Numbered from the stretch's first letter, positions 1 through 6,799 are shown. The stretch is 7,942 nt of DNA from JAKJEP01 sp964580995 (GCA_964580995.1 CAZOMV010000155.1:1-7942), one strand, 5' to 3'. Numbers and translations: made by a program. The notes: generated from the sequence alone by a model not told the origin.

Positions 1-67
1 AATCTTACCCAATCGTTACAATCGTTATAATCCCTACTTTATTATCGGACTATACATTTTAACGCAA

Positions 68-166
68 AATAAACACTTACATCATTTTCCCAAAACCAAA
101 TATAAGCACTTACATCAATTTTCAATAATCAAAAATAAGAACTTATAGAAACCCGAAGCGACCAGC
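68..166. repeat. Degenerate 33-bp-period direct repeat, about 2.5 copies
   Basis: The core CACTTACATCA occurs at 74-84 and again at 107-117. A third, weaker match to its ACTTA core lies at 141-145. The ACTTA cores begin at 75, 108 and 141, exactly 33 bp apart. Units 1 and 2 also share flanking bases (ATAA before the core, TTTTC after it), while unit 3 keeps only the beginning (AATAAGAACTTA). The 33-bp spacing is close to three helical turns, so the cores would face the same side of the DNA. It could be a decayed tandem repeat or an array of protein-binding sites; nothing in the window decides between them. Confidence 0.55.
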
Positions 167-201
167 GGGAGCGTCGCCAGGTAAAATGCCCGCGGTAATA
201 G

Positions 202-224
202 AACCATATATTCTAACTATGGTT
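202..224. repeat. Perfect 7-bp inverted repeat, 9-nt spacer
   Basis: AACCATA at 202-208 is the exact reverse complement of TATGGTT at 218-224, with a 9-nt AT-rich spacer. No T-run follows it on either strand, so it does not look like an intrinsic terminator. An operator-like dyad upstream of the pseudopilin gene is possible, but it may be chance in AT-rich DNA. Confidence 0.4.
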
Positions 225-397
225 ATGCAAAATGGTAATGATTATGAGACGTAAATTGGCAAATCAGTAAGTTTTCCTTCCGATTTAGATTCAATTTCCC
301 CTCTGGTAACACTGATAATTCATAACTCTTGCAAATACAAGGTTTAGTCCTTAAGCCAATTCCCCTGAAGGGCGATAACGGGCAATAGAGAGAAGAT

Positions 398-454
398 ATG
401 CTTGTTCGACAGATTCGCTCTGTCCGAAAGAACGTAAGTACAATAAAATCATGA
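398..454 (+). CDS. Possible 18-codon leader ORF overlapping the pseudopilin start
   Basis: An ATG at 398, preceded by the purine-rich run AGAGAGAAGAT, opens a frame reading MLVRQIRSVRKNVSTIKS. Its TGA stop at 452-454 overlaps the ATG of the next gene at 451-453, giving the ATGA junction typical of translationally coupled genes. The pseudopilin ATG itself has no visible Shine-Dalgarno sequence (ACAATAAAATC precedes it), so re-initiation from this ORF would offer a way to load ribosomes there. The predicted peptide is strongly basic and has no recognised family. The ORF is too short to be convincing on coding statistics; its case rests on the overlap and the upstream purine tract. Confidence 0.35.
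   Translation: MLVRQIRSVRKNVSTIKS
405..428 (+). promoter_or_regulatory. Hairpin inside the leader ORF, before the pseudopilin
   Basis: TTCG-ACAGA (405-413) can pair with TCTGT-C-CGAA (419-428). This gives a 9-bp stem with one bulged C and a 5-nt TTCGC loop. It lies within the possible leader ORF, ending 22 nt before the pseudopilin ATG. No T-tract follows, so it is not an intrinsic terminator. It could affect translation or RNA stability, or be a DNA dyad for a repressor. Confidence 0.4.
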
Positions 455-1023
455 AGTTAATAAAAAAACATTGGAATCTCTGGAAAGCCCGGCATCGCCA
501 TATTCAGACAGCCTTTTCCATAATAGAACTGGCAGCCGTTGTTTTCATCCTCTCCGTCATTGCCTTCACCATACTGCCTCACCTGGCAAGGGGAACAACC
601 GCCAAAACTCCTTTGGAATCAGAGGCTTACCGAATAACTGCCCTGATTCAGCAGGCACAAAACCTCTCTCTCGCCACCAGCCGGATGCATGTCCTGCATT
701 TCGATATCCATAATAATACCTGCTGGCTCACCTCAGTGCCGGACACCCATTCCCCAGCTTTCACCCAAACCAACTCTCAGCCGACCGCCTTAGCGCCGGG
801 AATCCAAATCAAGGATATACAAACACTTAACGCAGAATATAACCACGAGAATGATGTTGCCATTCGCTTCTCCCCCCAGGGTTGGTCTGATGCCGCCGCC
901 ATTCACCTACATAACGATGAAGGAAATATCGTAACCATACATATTGAGGATCTTTCCGGGAAAGCATCCGTTCAAAATTCATACTGGAATATGAGAAATT
1001 CACCCTGGACGAGGTACCAATAA
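451..1023 (+). CDS. GspH-like type IV pilin / type II secretion pseudopilin
   Basis: This 190-residue protein has the prepilin signature. A basic leader of 21 residues (rich in K, R and H) ends in Ala, followed by FSIIE at residues 22-26 and a hydrophobic helix to about residue 42. By family knowledge, prepilin peptidase would cut after Ala21 and Glu26 would be the conserved Glu+5 used in filament assembly. Ala at -1 instead of Gly is tolerated in some family members. Further on, an alpha-helical stretch (about 53-75) and a beta-rich C-terminus with the pattern 'IRFSPQGW…IHIEDLSGKASV' resemble GspH/FimT-type minor pseudopilins. The ATG at 451 is the only plausible start: no other in-frame ATG, GTG or TTG lies just upstream. 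No other secretion or pilus gene is visible nearby, so its assembly machine must be encoded elsewhere. It ends 37 bp before, and convergent with, the tRNA gene. Confidence 0.85.
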   Translation: MKLIKKHWNLWKARHRHIQTAFSIIELAAVVFILSVIAFTILPHLARGTTAKTPLESEAYRITALIQQAQNLSLATSRMHVLHFDIHNNTCWLTSVPDTHSPAFTQTNSQPTALAPGIQIKDIQTLNAEYNHENDVAIRFSPQGWSDAAAIHLHNDEGNIVTIHIEDLSGKASVQNSYWNMRNSPWTRYQ

Positions 1024-1039
1024 AATCTACATAACACCT

Positions 1040-1048
1040 TGTGGATAA
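1040..1048 (-). promoter_or_regulatory. Single consensus DnaA-box sequence TTATCCACA
   Basis: The minus strand reads TTATCCACA, a perfect match to the high-affinity DnaA box (TTATNCACA). It lies in the 37-bp gap between the pseudopilin stop and the 3' end of the tRNA gene. I saw no second perfect box, no AT-rich unwinding element and no dnaA or dnaN gene, so this is not an origin. It may be chance or an isolated DnaA site. Confidence 0.3.
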
Positions 1049-1060
1049 GCAGTTTACAAA

Positions 1061-1133
<73 letters not shown>

Positions 1134-1152
1134 TAACACTGGCACGGAAAAG

Positions 1153-1181
1153 ATTCTACCAAAAGCAGGTGGGGATTTCCA
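1153..1181 (-). promoter_or_regulatory. Sigma70-type promoter of the tRNA-Ala gene
   Basis: On the minus strand TGGAAA (1176-1181, 4 of 6 to TTGACA) and TAGAAT (1153-1158, 5 of 6 to TATAAT) are separated by exactly 17 bp. The -10 lies 19 nt before the mature tRNA 5' end, which leaves a short leader for RNase P to remove. A second perfect TATAAT (1189-1194, minus) lies further upstream in a T-rich tract but has no clear -35. Confidence 0.65.
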
Positions 1182-1273
1182 GTGGGAAATTATAAAAAAA
1201 GAAGGTATTTTCAGCAGTATTGCGATTTCATGAGATTTTCCGCCCGCCCCACAACCACCGTGCCTGTATTCTT

Positions 1274-4200
1274 TTATGGCGAACCCAGACAACTGCCATC
1301 CTGCGGATCATTGCAGTTTAGCCAGTCGCCCACCAGAATGGCTGTATCCTGAAGATCGATTCTGCAATCCTGATTCAAATCCGCGGCTGTGGCGGCTGGA
1401 TCACCGCAATTCAAAACACCTTGGGAAATAAGGACATACAGAGGAGTGTTGTCCGCGCCATAATCTCCACTGGGGCCAACCACGAAATCGAGGGTGGTTC
1501 CAATGCTTACAGAAACGGTTACATCGAAGAAGATATCGGCACTGGCCGAAAGTTGGCTGAAGAGCGGCTGGGCGGCATTGCCGTTTTTGATGATCCATAC
1601 ATCCACAGCCCCGTCATGGCCGGCGGCAAATTTCCCGGTAATATGGACCGTTTCACTGACGGGAGAAGTCCAGCGCACCTTGGCTAGGTCCGGCACCGAG
1701 CCGGGCGGGGCCGGGTGAACCGAAACTTCGTTGGTATTTACGCCATACGCCCAGGTGCCGAAATTCTTCCAAAGAATCGGAAAACCAGAAACACTGGCAC
1801 TGCTCAGCGTCCAGGAGTTGGCCGTGGTGTCCTGCGTTAATTTATTGAAGGCCGAAAAATCATTCAATTCGCTGCCGGCCCCGTAGGTCCAGTTCCGGTA
1901 CGGATTTTGCCCCGGACTGCCGAGCTGGGCCGGATTGTAGTCCTGCTGGAAGTCCCAACCGGTTTCCCCCCAGAGCAGCCAGCTTGCCGCTATCTCCGTC
2001 AGGTCTGCTGTATCCACATGGCAGTCCCGGTTGATATCCCCCGTCATCCCCCGGCCGATCTCCCAGATATCAGCGCAGCTATCCACCGCCATCGCCGGGC
2101 GGCTGGTATCATGATGCACCAGATAGCTGTTCCCATCCCGGATCGCCGCCTGCACGTAAATCTTGCGGTTCAGATAATCCTCCGGCAGAGCCGAGGTCCA
2201 GACAAAATGCCGGTTTTCTGCCGGCAGGTTTTGCCCGCCGGGAATGGGTATCATGTACTCCCATGCCAAATCCGACCAATAGAGATCCACCGTACAGGCA
2301 TCCCCTTCCGCATCGCTGTAATCCCAGGTGATATCGATGGTGTTGTTATTAATGATCGGCACATCCATCTGAATCAGCGGATTGCGGTTGGCCGGAAGGG
2401 TAAAGGTTTTCCCCGCCAGCCAGGTTTTCAGCCAGGCATTCCGCGAGGCAAACAGGGATTTAATGCTTTCTTTCTGATTGTAATCCCGCACAAACGGACC
2501 CCAGTCACCATAGCCCAGTGCCAGTTCCTCATTGATGTCCGTCTGATATTTTGCATAGGTTTCATCCATGATGGTGAACAGCTTTTCCACGATATGATAG
2601 TTCTGTACAATATCATTCAGAATTACCAGATTCCGATTCTCAAATTCCGAACTATACAAACTCGAACTGCTCACACACCGCTCCATCCATTTGTTCGGGC
2701 TGTAATAGGGATCCAGTGACGCTCCACCGACATCGCCGTAATAGTGGGAATAATCATAGGAGATCCATTGCCATTTTTTGTCTGGCTCCGCCGGATGAAT
2801 GAGAATGAAATTATTGCGCGAAATATCAAAATTCGGCCCGCAGTTATTGAGGGCCCACCGATAGAACCATTCGTCCAGTTCCACCTCCTCCAGCATGGCA
2901 TTCAGAATCTGATTCGAGGGGGTATTGGTAATCAGATTGGATATATCCATCAGGCTCTGAAACGAGCCGAAGGGATCGCTTTTCTTTTCGTAAACTTGGG
3001 GATATGACGCCGGATCCGTATAATAATTCAGGTCGTTGTAGGGATAGGCATCCGGATGAAATACCTCCCCACTGTCATCCAGCCCCCGGCGCTTCAACGT
3101 GGCTGAATTCAGCGATTCTTCCGCCAGAAACAATCCATAAAAGGCGCCATTGATATGGAACCGGACCACTTCGCAGGCCAGATTCCCATGTCCCAGCGAC
3201 CAGAACAGATCATGTGCCACTTTCTGCTCCACCGGCCGGTGCATCGCCAGATCCAGCTTGTTCATATCCCGGAAATATTCCCCCTTATTGAAAGAAAGTT
3301 TCCATCCTTTCTTCGGCTGGTGACGCCACCCCTGGCCGCGCAGGTGAATTCCCACATGGTCATACACAATTCCCTCGATGACCACCGCACAATCCACATA
3401 TTCATGGCTCCAGATATTGTCCAGCAGAAAATCCAGATTCTCCTGCGGGGCAATCAAAAAGTAGGTTTGGGCCTGGCTGTCGATATCCCCATTATCATAC
3501 ACAAAATAGGCCCGGTTGGGATTCGGTTCGCACTCATCCGGATAGCTCCAGCTTTGTGCGGCTGTGTCTGTAACTGTGATTCGATACCGAACCAGAGTTT
3601 GGGAGGCTTTTACAGGAATCGTCGCGCCGTAGATCCCATCGTTGGCTGACCCGTCGCCTGACAAACCGTCATCCAGCATGGCAATATCCTGAGTCTGCAC
3701 CACAATCTGATACGGTTTGGTAAATACTTCATAATGCAGACTTACATTGGTGGCCGGATAATCCGTCGGAGTCACTTTTGCCGTGATAATGACCGGATCG
3801 GAGGAGGTGGGCTTCCGAGGTGTATGCTGAATTTCCTCGACATCGATAAACGGCGGCAGCCCGGCGGACCATACCGAATTGACCTGCCCCGGTGTTCCCC
3901 GATTCAGAAAAATCTCATTTCCCACCGCCGGATTCGGAGGATAGATCCCTTCCAGACCCGCTGCCGTAACCGTTTTGAAAATTCCGGTTGAAGTAGAACT
4001 TCCCGAAAGCCGGAACGTCAGCGTTTCATGCCCGATCAGATATTTCAGCCGGCAGGAAATCGTATAACTTTGATTTACCGTCATCCCCGTAATACTCGTG
4101 CGATATAAACTATTGGCGGAACTGCCTCCGACACCCGTGGAAACCATGTGTTCCGAGCCACTGCCGTCGTAATAATCCGCGGTGGTTCGATAGGTCGAGG

Positions 4201-5527
4201 CATGATTGCCGGACTTCAGCCACCCAGCGTCATCCGGATCGAAGGATCCGTTGGTCAAAACATTTGCCCCTCCCCCGGCGGGCCGGATGGTGATCTGATC
4301 CACAAGCCATTCGCCAATCCCATTGATGTAGAAATACAGGGTTTGCGAGGTCGCATTACCCGTCACCTCCACATATTGCCACTCATGGGTAGCTTGCGGC
4401 TCCGCTTCCTCCTCCAGACGGTATGTTCGCCAATTTTCCGCTTCGCTGTTATCACCAAACGGGTCCATACATTCCAGTGCCGATCCTATCTGATCCGGCG
4501 CCAGCGGCCAGGGTGATGTATCGTTATAACGGACACTATCAATGACCTGATCGTGAGCATTCAGTACCGTAATCCGCTCTCCACCATTGGCGAGCCGGTC
4601 ACCCGCCGTAAGAAAATCCCCCACGACATGGGAGATTCCGTAACGTTCGGAAATGGCCGCCGCATCCGAACATACTGTCATATAGGATCCCGGATTCAAA
4701 ACCATACTCGAATCAAACGCAAACAGCAGGCCTTCTTCATCTGTTAATTTCCAGCCATTCAGATCGATCGGTTCGGCCCCACGATTGAACAGTTCGATAT
4801 ATTCCCCCGTCGGATCATCCCCCTCATTCCACTGATATGGATTGCTGCTCCAGAAGGGATTCAGGGTATAGACATACCGTTTTTTCAGCGGTTTATACAT
4901 AATTTCCGTAATGACCACATCCCCGCCGCCCGGTGCCAGCGGATTATTGGCCATACCGGGACTAAAAAATTGACCCAGCCCCCAGCTCGTGGCGTTGTTG
5001 TTATCCTCATCCGGTGATATCAGTTCCAGCGATGGCCCCTCACCATCCGCCTCCACCGGCCAGGGGGCATTGTCGTCATAATTCACTTCATCAATGACTG
5101 TCCAGCTGGCATTTTTCAACTGGATATGCTCACCGCCGTTATCCAGCTTGCCCGCATACGGCCCGAACGATTTGGAAGGAACCAGTCCATAACATTCCAC
5201 CGCATTGGCATCATTATAAAACACCAGGTACTCCCCGCCGTTCAGCATGGTATTGGCCGGCAGCGTGTATATAATCTGCTGCTCATCCTGCAACTGCCAT
5301 CCGCCCACGTTCACCACATCAACACCCCGGTTGTAGATCTCCAGAAACTCCCCGCACAGATTCTCATTGCTGGGATGATACATGATCTCATTGATAACGA
5401 TATCAAACTGGCCTGCATCAGAAGATGGAATCGGCATACAAGCGGCAAAGAGCATGCACATCAGGAAAAATGGGCGGCCCAATGAAATATTAATGATTTG
5501 CTTTGTCTTTAACACGGAAGATTTCAT
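1274..5527 (-). CDS. Secreted multidomain protein: lamin-tail x2, CotH kinase-like, dockerin
   Basis: This protein of about 1,417 residues has a signal peptide (basic start, hydrophobic core, probable cut near SSDA|GQFD; the Cys in LFAAC gives a weaker lipobox alternative). Lamin-tail domains follow at about 42-168 ('INEIMYHP', 'EFLEIYNRG', 'GGWQLQD') and 203-361 ('ITEIMYKP', 'EYIELFNRG', 'NGWKLTDEEG'). Next are a carbohydrate-binding-like beta domain (380-520) and a beta domain with 'DDGLSGDG' (about 570-660). The CotH-kinase-like domain (about 690-1035) shows KKGWK, 'GAFYGLFLAEE', 'NFDISRNNF' and 'WQWISYDYSHYYG'. A FN3-like stretch precedes dockerin-type repeats near 1163-1190 and 1382-1405, separated by a beta domain. 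The DxD expected in CotH kinases reads DYS, so activity is uncertain. Known CotH proteins phosphorylate spore-coat proteins; the substrate here is unknown. ATG at 5527 is preferred to GTG at 5539 (four codons longer), though neither has a strong Shine-Dalgarno. It is probably exported and surface-associated or extracellular. Confidence 0.9.
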   Translation of the reverse strand: MKSSVLKTKQIINISLGRPFFLMCMLFAACMPIPSSDAGQFDIVINEIMYHPSNENLCGEFLEIYNRGVDVVNVGGWQLQDEQQIIYTLPANTMLNGGEYLVFYNDANAVECYGLVPSKSFGPYAGKLDNGGEHIQLKNASWTVIDEVNYDDNAPWPVEADGEGPSLELISPDEDNNNATSWGLGQFFSPGMANNPLAPGGGDVVITEIMYKPLKKRYVYTLNPFWSSNPYQWNEGDDPTGEYIELFNRGAEPIDLNGWKLTDEEGLLFAFDSSMVLNPGSYMTVCSDAAAISERYGISHVVGDFLTAGDRLANGGERITVLNAHDQVIDSVRYNDTSPWPLAPDQIGSALECMDPFGDNSEAENWRTYRLEEEAEPQATHEWQYVEVTGNATSQTLYFYINGIGEWLVDQITIRPAGGGANVLTNGSFDPDDAGWLKSGNHASTYRTTADYYDGSGSEHMVSTGVGGSSANSLYRTSITGMTVNQSYTISCRLKYLIGHETLTFRLSGSSTSTGIFKTVTAAGLEGIYPPNPAVGNEIFLNRGTPGQVNSVWSAGLPPFIDVEEIQHTPRKPTSSDPVIITAKVTPTDYPATNVSLHYEVFTKPYQIVVQTQDIAMLDDGLSGDGSANDGIYGATIPVKASQTLVRYRITVTDTAAQSWSYPDECEPNPNRAYFVYDNGDIDSQAQTYFLIAPQENLDFLLDNIWSHEYVDCAVVIEGIVYDHVGIHLRGQGWRHQPKKGWKLSFNKGEYFRDMNKLDLAMHRPVEQKVAHDLFWSLGHGNLACEVVRFHINGAFYGLFLAEESLNSATLKRRGLDDSGEVFHPDAYPYNDLNYYTDPASYPQVYEKKSDPFGSFQSLMDISNLITNTPSNQILNAMLEEVELDEWFYRWALNNCGPNFDISRNNFILIHPAEPDKKWQWISYDYSHYYGDVGGASLDPYYSPNKWMERCVSSSSLYSSEFENRNLVILNDIVQNYHIVEKLFTIMDETYAKYQTDINEELALGYGDWGPFVRDYNQKESIKSLFASRNAWLKTWLAGKTFTLPANRNPLIQMDVPIINNNTIDITWDYSDAEGDACTVDLYWSDLAWEYMIPIPGGQNLPAENRHFVWTSALPEDYLNRKIYVQAAIRDGNSYLVHHDTSRPAMAVDSCADIWEIGRGMTGDINRDCHVDTADLTEIAASWLLWGETGWDFQQDYNPAQLGSPGQNPYRNWTYGAGSELNDFSAFNKLTQDTTANSWTLSSASVSGFPILWKNFGTWAYGVNTNEVSVHPAPPGSVPDLAKVRWTSPVSETVHITGKFAAGHDGAVDVWIIKNGNAAQPLFSQLSASADIFFDVTVSVSIGTTLDFVVGPSGDYGADNTPLYVLISQGVLNCGDPAATAADLNQDCRIDLQDTAILVGDWLNCNDPQDGSCLGSP

Positions 5528-5579
5528 ATACGCTACCACTTATGAAATTACGCGGTTTCGTCATAACTAACTCGTTTTC

Positions 5580-5612
5580 ATTATATCAAATACGTCGGAT
5601 AAATAGGGTCAA
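5580..5612 (-). promoter_or_regulatory. Extended -10 promoter of the lamin-tail/CotH gene
   Basis: The minus strand reads TGATATAAT at 5580-5588, a perfect -10 with the TGn extension. A TTGACC hexamer (5607-5612) lies 21 bp upstream, too far for an ideal -35, but extended -10 promoters do not need one. Transcription would begin near 5573, giving a leader of about 46 nt to the ATG at 5527. The TTGACC hexamer sits inside one arm of the inverted repeat at 5601-5655, so a protein bound there could control the promoter. Confidence 0.5.
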
Positions 5613-5655
5613 AAATTCGCAAAAATGATACGAAATATGCATCTTTGCCCTATTT
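5601..5655. repeat. Inverted repeat upstream of the lamin-tail/CotH gene
   Basis: AAATAGGGTCAAA (5601-5613) is complementary to TTTGCCCTATTT (5644-5655), giving 12 pairs with one unpaired T and a 30-nt spacer. Inside it a smaller TTCG/CGAA pair is possible. It lies between the stop of the IS4-type transposase remnant and the -10 of the next gene on the same strand. It may be a weak bidirectional terminator, an operator, or a structure at the edge of the IS4 element. The long spacer and AT-rich arms make a terminator the weaker option. Confidence 0.45.
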
Positions 5656-5683
5656 TTATATATTAAAAAACACTACTGTCCGG

Positions 5684-5993
5684 TTATAAGTCGAATAAAG
5701 ACAACTGTTTATAGTTTTGAAAATCTTCATTTTTCATAGGAATTTCCATAAGTACTTGTTGTAGCGGAACTTGCTCGAAAATGGAAACGCTGAGAATTTG
5801 CAGGATTTCGGCCAAACTTTGCGGAAGCCGCAGTTCTTTTTTGATGATGGCGATCAGGACGTAGACACTGACGGCAATCCATATTTGTGTCTTGACGGCA
5901 TTTTCTGATGTGCCGAAAAACGCTTTGATGTGCAGATTTTGTTTGATCCATTTGAAGAACAGTTCGATCTGCCAGCGGCACTTGTAAAGTTTG
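5684..5993 (-). pseudogene. IS4-family DDE transposase, C-terminal fragment cut by IS66
   Basis: The minus strand encodes 102 uninterrupted codons beginning KLYKCRWQIELFFKWIKQ and ending YKQLSLFDL, then TAA. It has the IS4-family YREK signature with exact spacing: Y-(2)-R-(3)-E-(6)-K in 'YKCRWQIELFFKWIK'. The Glu is the third residue of the catalytic DDE triad. The catalytic Asp residues and N-terminal domain are missing because the reading frame runs into the IS66 end at 5994. This is about the last quarter of a normal transposase of this type. No frameshift or stop is seen, so the interruption may be recent. The 5' part should lie beyond the right end of the IS66 element, outside the window. 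The IS4 element's own terminus is probably near CACTACTGTCCGG (5671-5683), but that cannot be confirmed without its other end. Confidence 0.85.
5986..5993. repeat. Predicted 8-bp IS66 target-site duplication, left copy
   Basis: AAAGTTTG directly abuts the GTAAGCG terminus of the IS66 element. IS66-family elements typically duplicate 8 bp of target. The second copy would lie outside the window, so this is a prediction. The bases belong to the interrupted IS4-type reading frame (codons AAA CTT on the minus strand). Confidence 0.55.
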
Positions 5994-6010
5994 GTAAGCG
6001 TTCGGTGAAG
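5994..6010 (+). repeat. IS66 left terminal inverted repeat
   Basis: GTAAGCGTTCGGTGAAG matches the GTAAGCG start typical of IS66-family termini. The inner boundary of the repeat cannot be set without the right end, which is outside the window. Confidence 0.7.
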
Positions 6011-6074
6011 CCCCTCTTGTTTTCTTTTTCCAGGAGTCGTATGTTTTGCTCATGGTTACTTTTTGGAGACGATC

Positions 6075-6476
6075 ATGAGCACGAAATCAAAAACAAGGGC
6101 ATCGGAAGTGGAGGAACGGCAGTTCTGGCAGATGGTATGGGAGGCGTACCAGGCCAGTGGGCTTACCGTAAAGCAGTTCTGTCAGAACGAAGGCCTGGCA
6201 GAATGGTCTTTCTATCACTGGAAGAAAAAACTCCGGCCGGCCGCTGCGAATCCTTCCTGTCGCCCCCCATCCAGGGGGGATTCTCCGCCGCCGGTGGACC
6301 TTGCCCGGCCTTCCTTTTTGCAGATCGGCGGCTGGTCCTCGTCCCAGGCGGAGTTACGGATTGCGTTCCCTGCGGGGATCCAGCTCCATATCCCGCCGGG
6401 CTGTGACAAACAATTACTTCTCGAAGCTCTTCAGATTCTCTGGGATTGCCTATGCTCCGGTTCCCGTCCGCAGTAA
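6075..6476 (+). CDS. tnpA: IS66 accessory protein TnpA
   Basis: This 133-residue protein has the N-terminal helix-turn-helix typical of IS66 TnpA. At about residues 17-53 it reads 'FWQMVWEAYQASGLTVKQFC' then 'GLAEWSFYHWKKKL', matching the family pattern of a sGlTvkqFC turn followed by an sFy-W-kkL helix. A proline-rich linker (about 55-85) precedes a short beta-rich tail ('AELRIAFPAGIQLHI') and a final helix. In IS66 elements TnpA is required with TnpB and TnpC for full transposition and is presumed to bind DNA. The ATG at 6075 is chosen because GGAG at 6065-6068 lies 6 nt before it. A TTG four codons upstream (6063) keeps the frame but overlaps that Shine-Dalgarno. The 3' end overlaps tnpB by 25 bp, so the two are probably translationally coupled. 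Confidence 0.9.
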   Translation: MSTKSKTRASEVEERQFWQMVWEAYQASGLTVKQFCQNEGLAEWSFYHWKKKLRPAAANPSCRPPSRGDSPPPVDLARPSFLQIGGWSSSQAELRIAFPAGIQLHIPPGCDKQLLLEALQILWDCLCSGSRPQ

Positions 6477-6799
6477 AAGTATTTCTCTGTATCGAACCGG
6501 CGGACCTGCGGAAGAGTTTCGACCGTCTGGCCGTCCTGGTCCGGGACCTCCTGCACGAGGATCCCCTGAGCGGGCATGTGTTTGTCTTCCGGAATCGCCG
6601 GGGGGACCGGTTGAAGCTGTTGTATTGGGACCGGGACGGCTTCGCCCTCTGGTATAAACGCCTGGAAAAAGGGACATTCGTTATTCCGGAGGTGCCGGCC
6701 GTTTCCGGTTTGCTTGATCCCCGGCAGTTGAGTCTGATGCTGGAAGGGGTGGATCTCGCGTCGGTGCATTTCCAAAAACGATTTCAGCTAAAAAAATAA
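6452..6799 (+). CDS. tnpB: IS66 accessory protein TnpB
   Basis: This is a 115-residue protein of normal length for the IS66 Orf2/TnpB family. The conserved pattern is clear: 'VFLCIEPADLRKSFDRLA' (about 10-27), 'DPLSGHVFVFRNRRGDRLKL' (38-57), 'YWDRDGFALWYKRLEKGTF' (58-76) and a basic C-terminus. It has no known enzyme activity and acts as an accessory factor for transposition alongside TnpA and TnpC. It is unrelated to the RNA-guided nuclease of the same name in IS200/IS605 elements. The ATG at 6452 is preferred: GGGA at 6442-6445 lies 6 nt upstream and overlaps the end of tnpA. A TTG two codons earlier is less likely. The gene ends 56 bp before tnpC. Confidence 0.93.
   Translation: MLRFPSAVKVFLCIEPADLRKSFDRLAVLVRDLLHEDPLSGHVFVFRNRRGDRLKLLYWDRDGFALWYKRLEKGTFVIPEVPAVSGLLDPRQLSLMLEGVDLASVHFQKRFQLKK

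Larger units (their letters stand above)
1..397. other. AT-rich intergenic region without a convincing gene
   Basis: All six frames are broken by frequent stops and none shows a recognisable protein. The first 150 bases are very AT-rich. A GC-richer island at about 152-197 interrupts this and contains short complementary runs (GCGAC and GTCGC; CCCG and CGGG), but I could not assign it to any RNA family. The stretch holds a 9-bp tandem repeat (CAATCGTTA at 10-18 and 19-27), a 33-bp-periodic repeat and an inverted repeat, the last two listed separately. I found no strong sigma70 promoter for the downstream gene; GATAAT at 314-319 is only a weak -10 candidate. Confidence 0.6.

Noticed and set aside
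152..197. GC-rich island considered as a small RNA or gene remnant
   Set aside because: Short complementary runs exist, but no stable unique fold, promoter plus terminator, or known RNA family could be recognised.
1134..1273. Intrinsic terminator after the large minus-strand gene
   Set aside because: A T-run is present on the minus strand (about 1194-1201), but no GC-rich hairpin precedes it, so the call is not supported.
1907..2719. 270-codon plus-strand ORF
   Set aside because: It is antisense to the CotH-like gene, which has clear domains throughout. The ORF has no recognisable motif and arises from codon bias on the other strand. The same holds for other plus-strand ORFs between 1421 and 5570.
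5727..6053. 108-codon minus-strand ORF (MSKTYDSWKKK…)
   Set aside because: It is a shifted frame of the IS4-type fragment and crosses the IS66 boundary. The true frame, one position off, carries the YREK signature.
6063..6074. TTG start giving a longer TnpA (METIMSTK…)
   Set aside because: This start overlaps the GGAG ribosome-binding site that is correctly spaced for the ATG at 6075.
5930..6406. 158-codon plus-strand ORF
   Set aside because: It spans the IS4/IS66 junction and overlaps tnpA in another frame. It has no family features, whereas tnpA has a Shine-Dalgarno and a clear helix-turn-helix.
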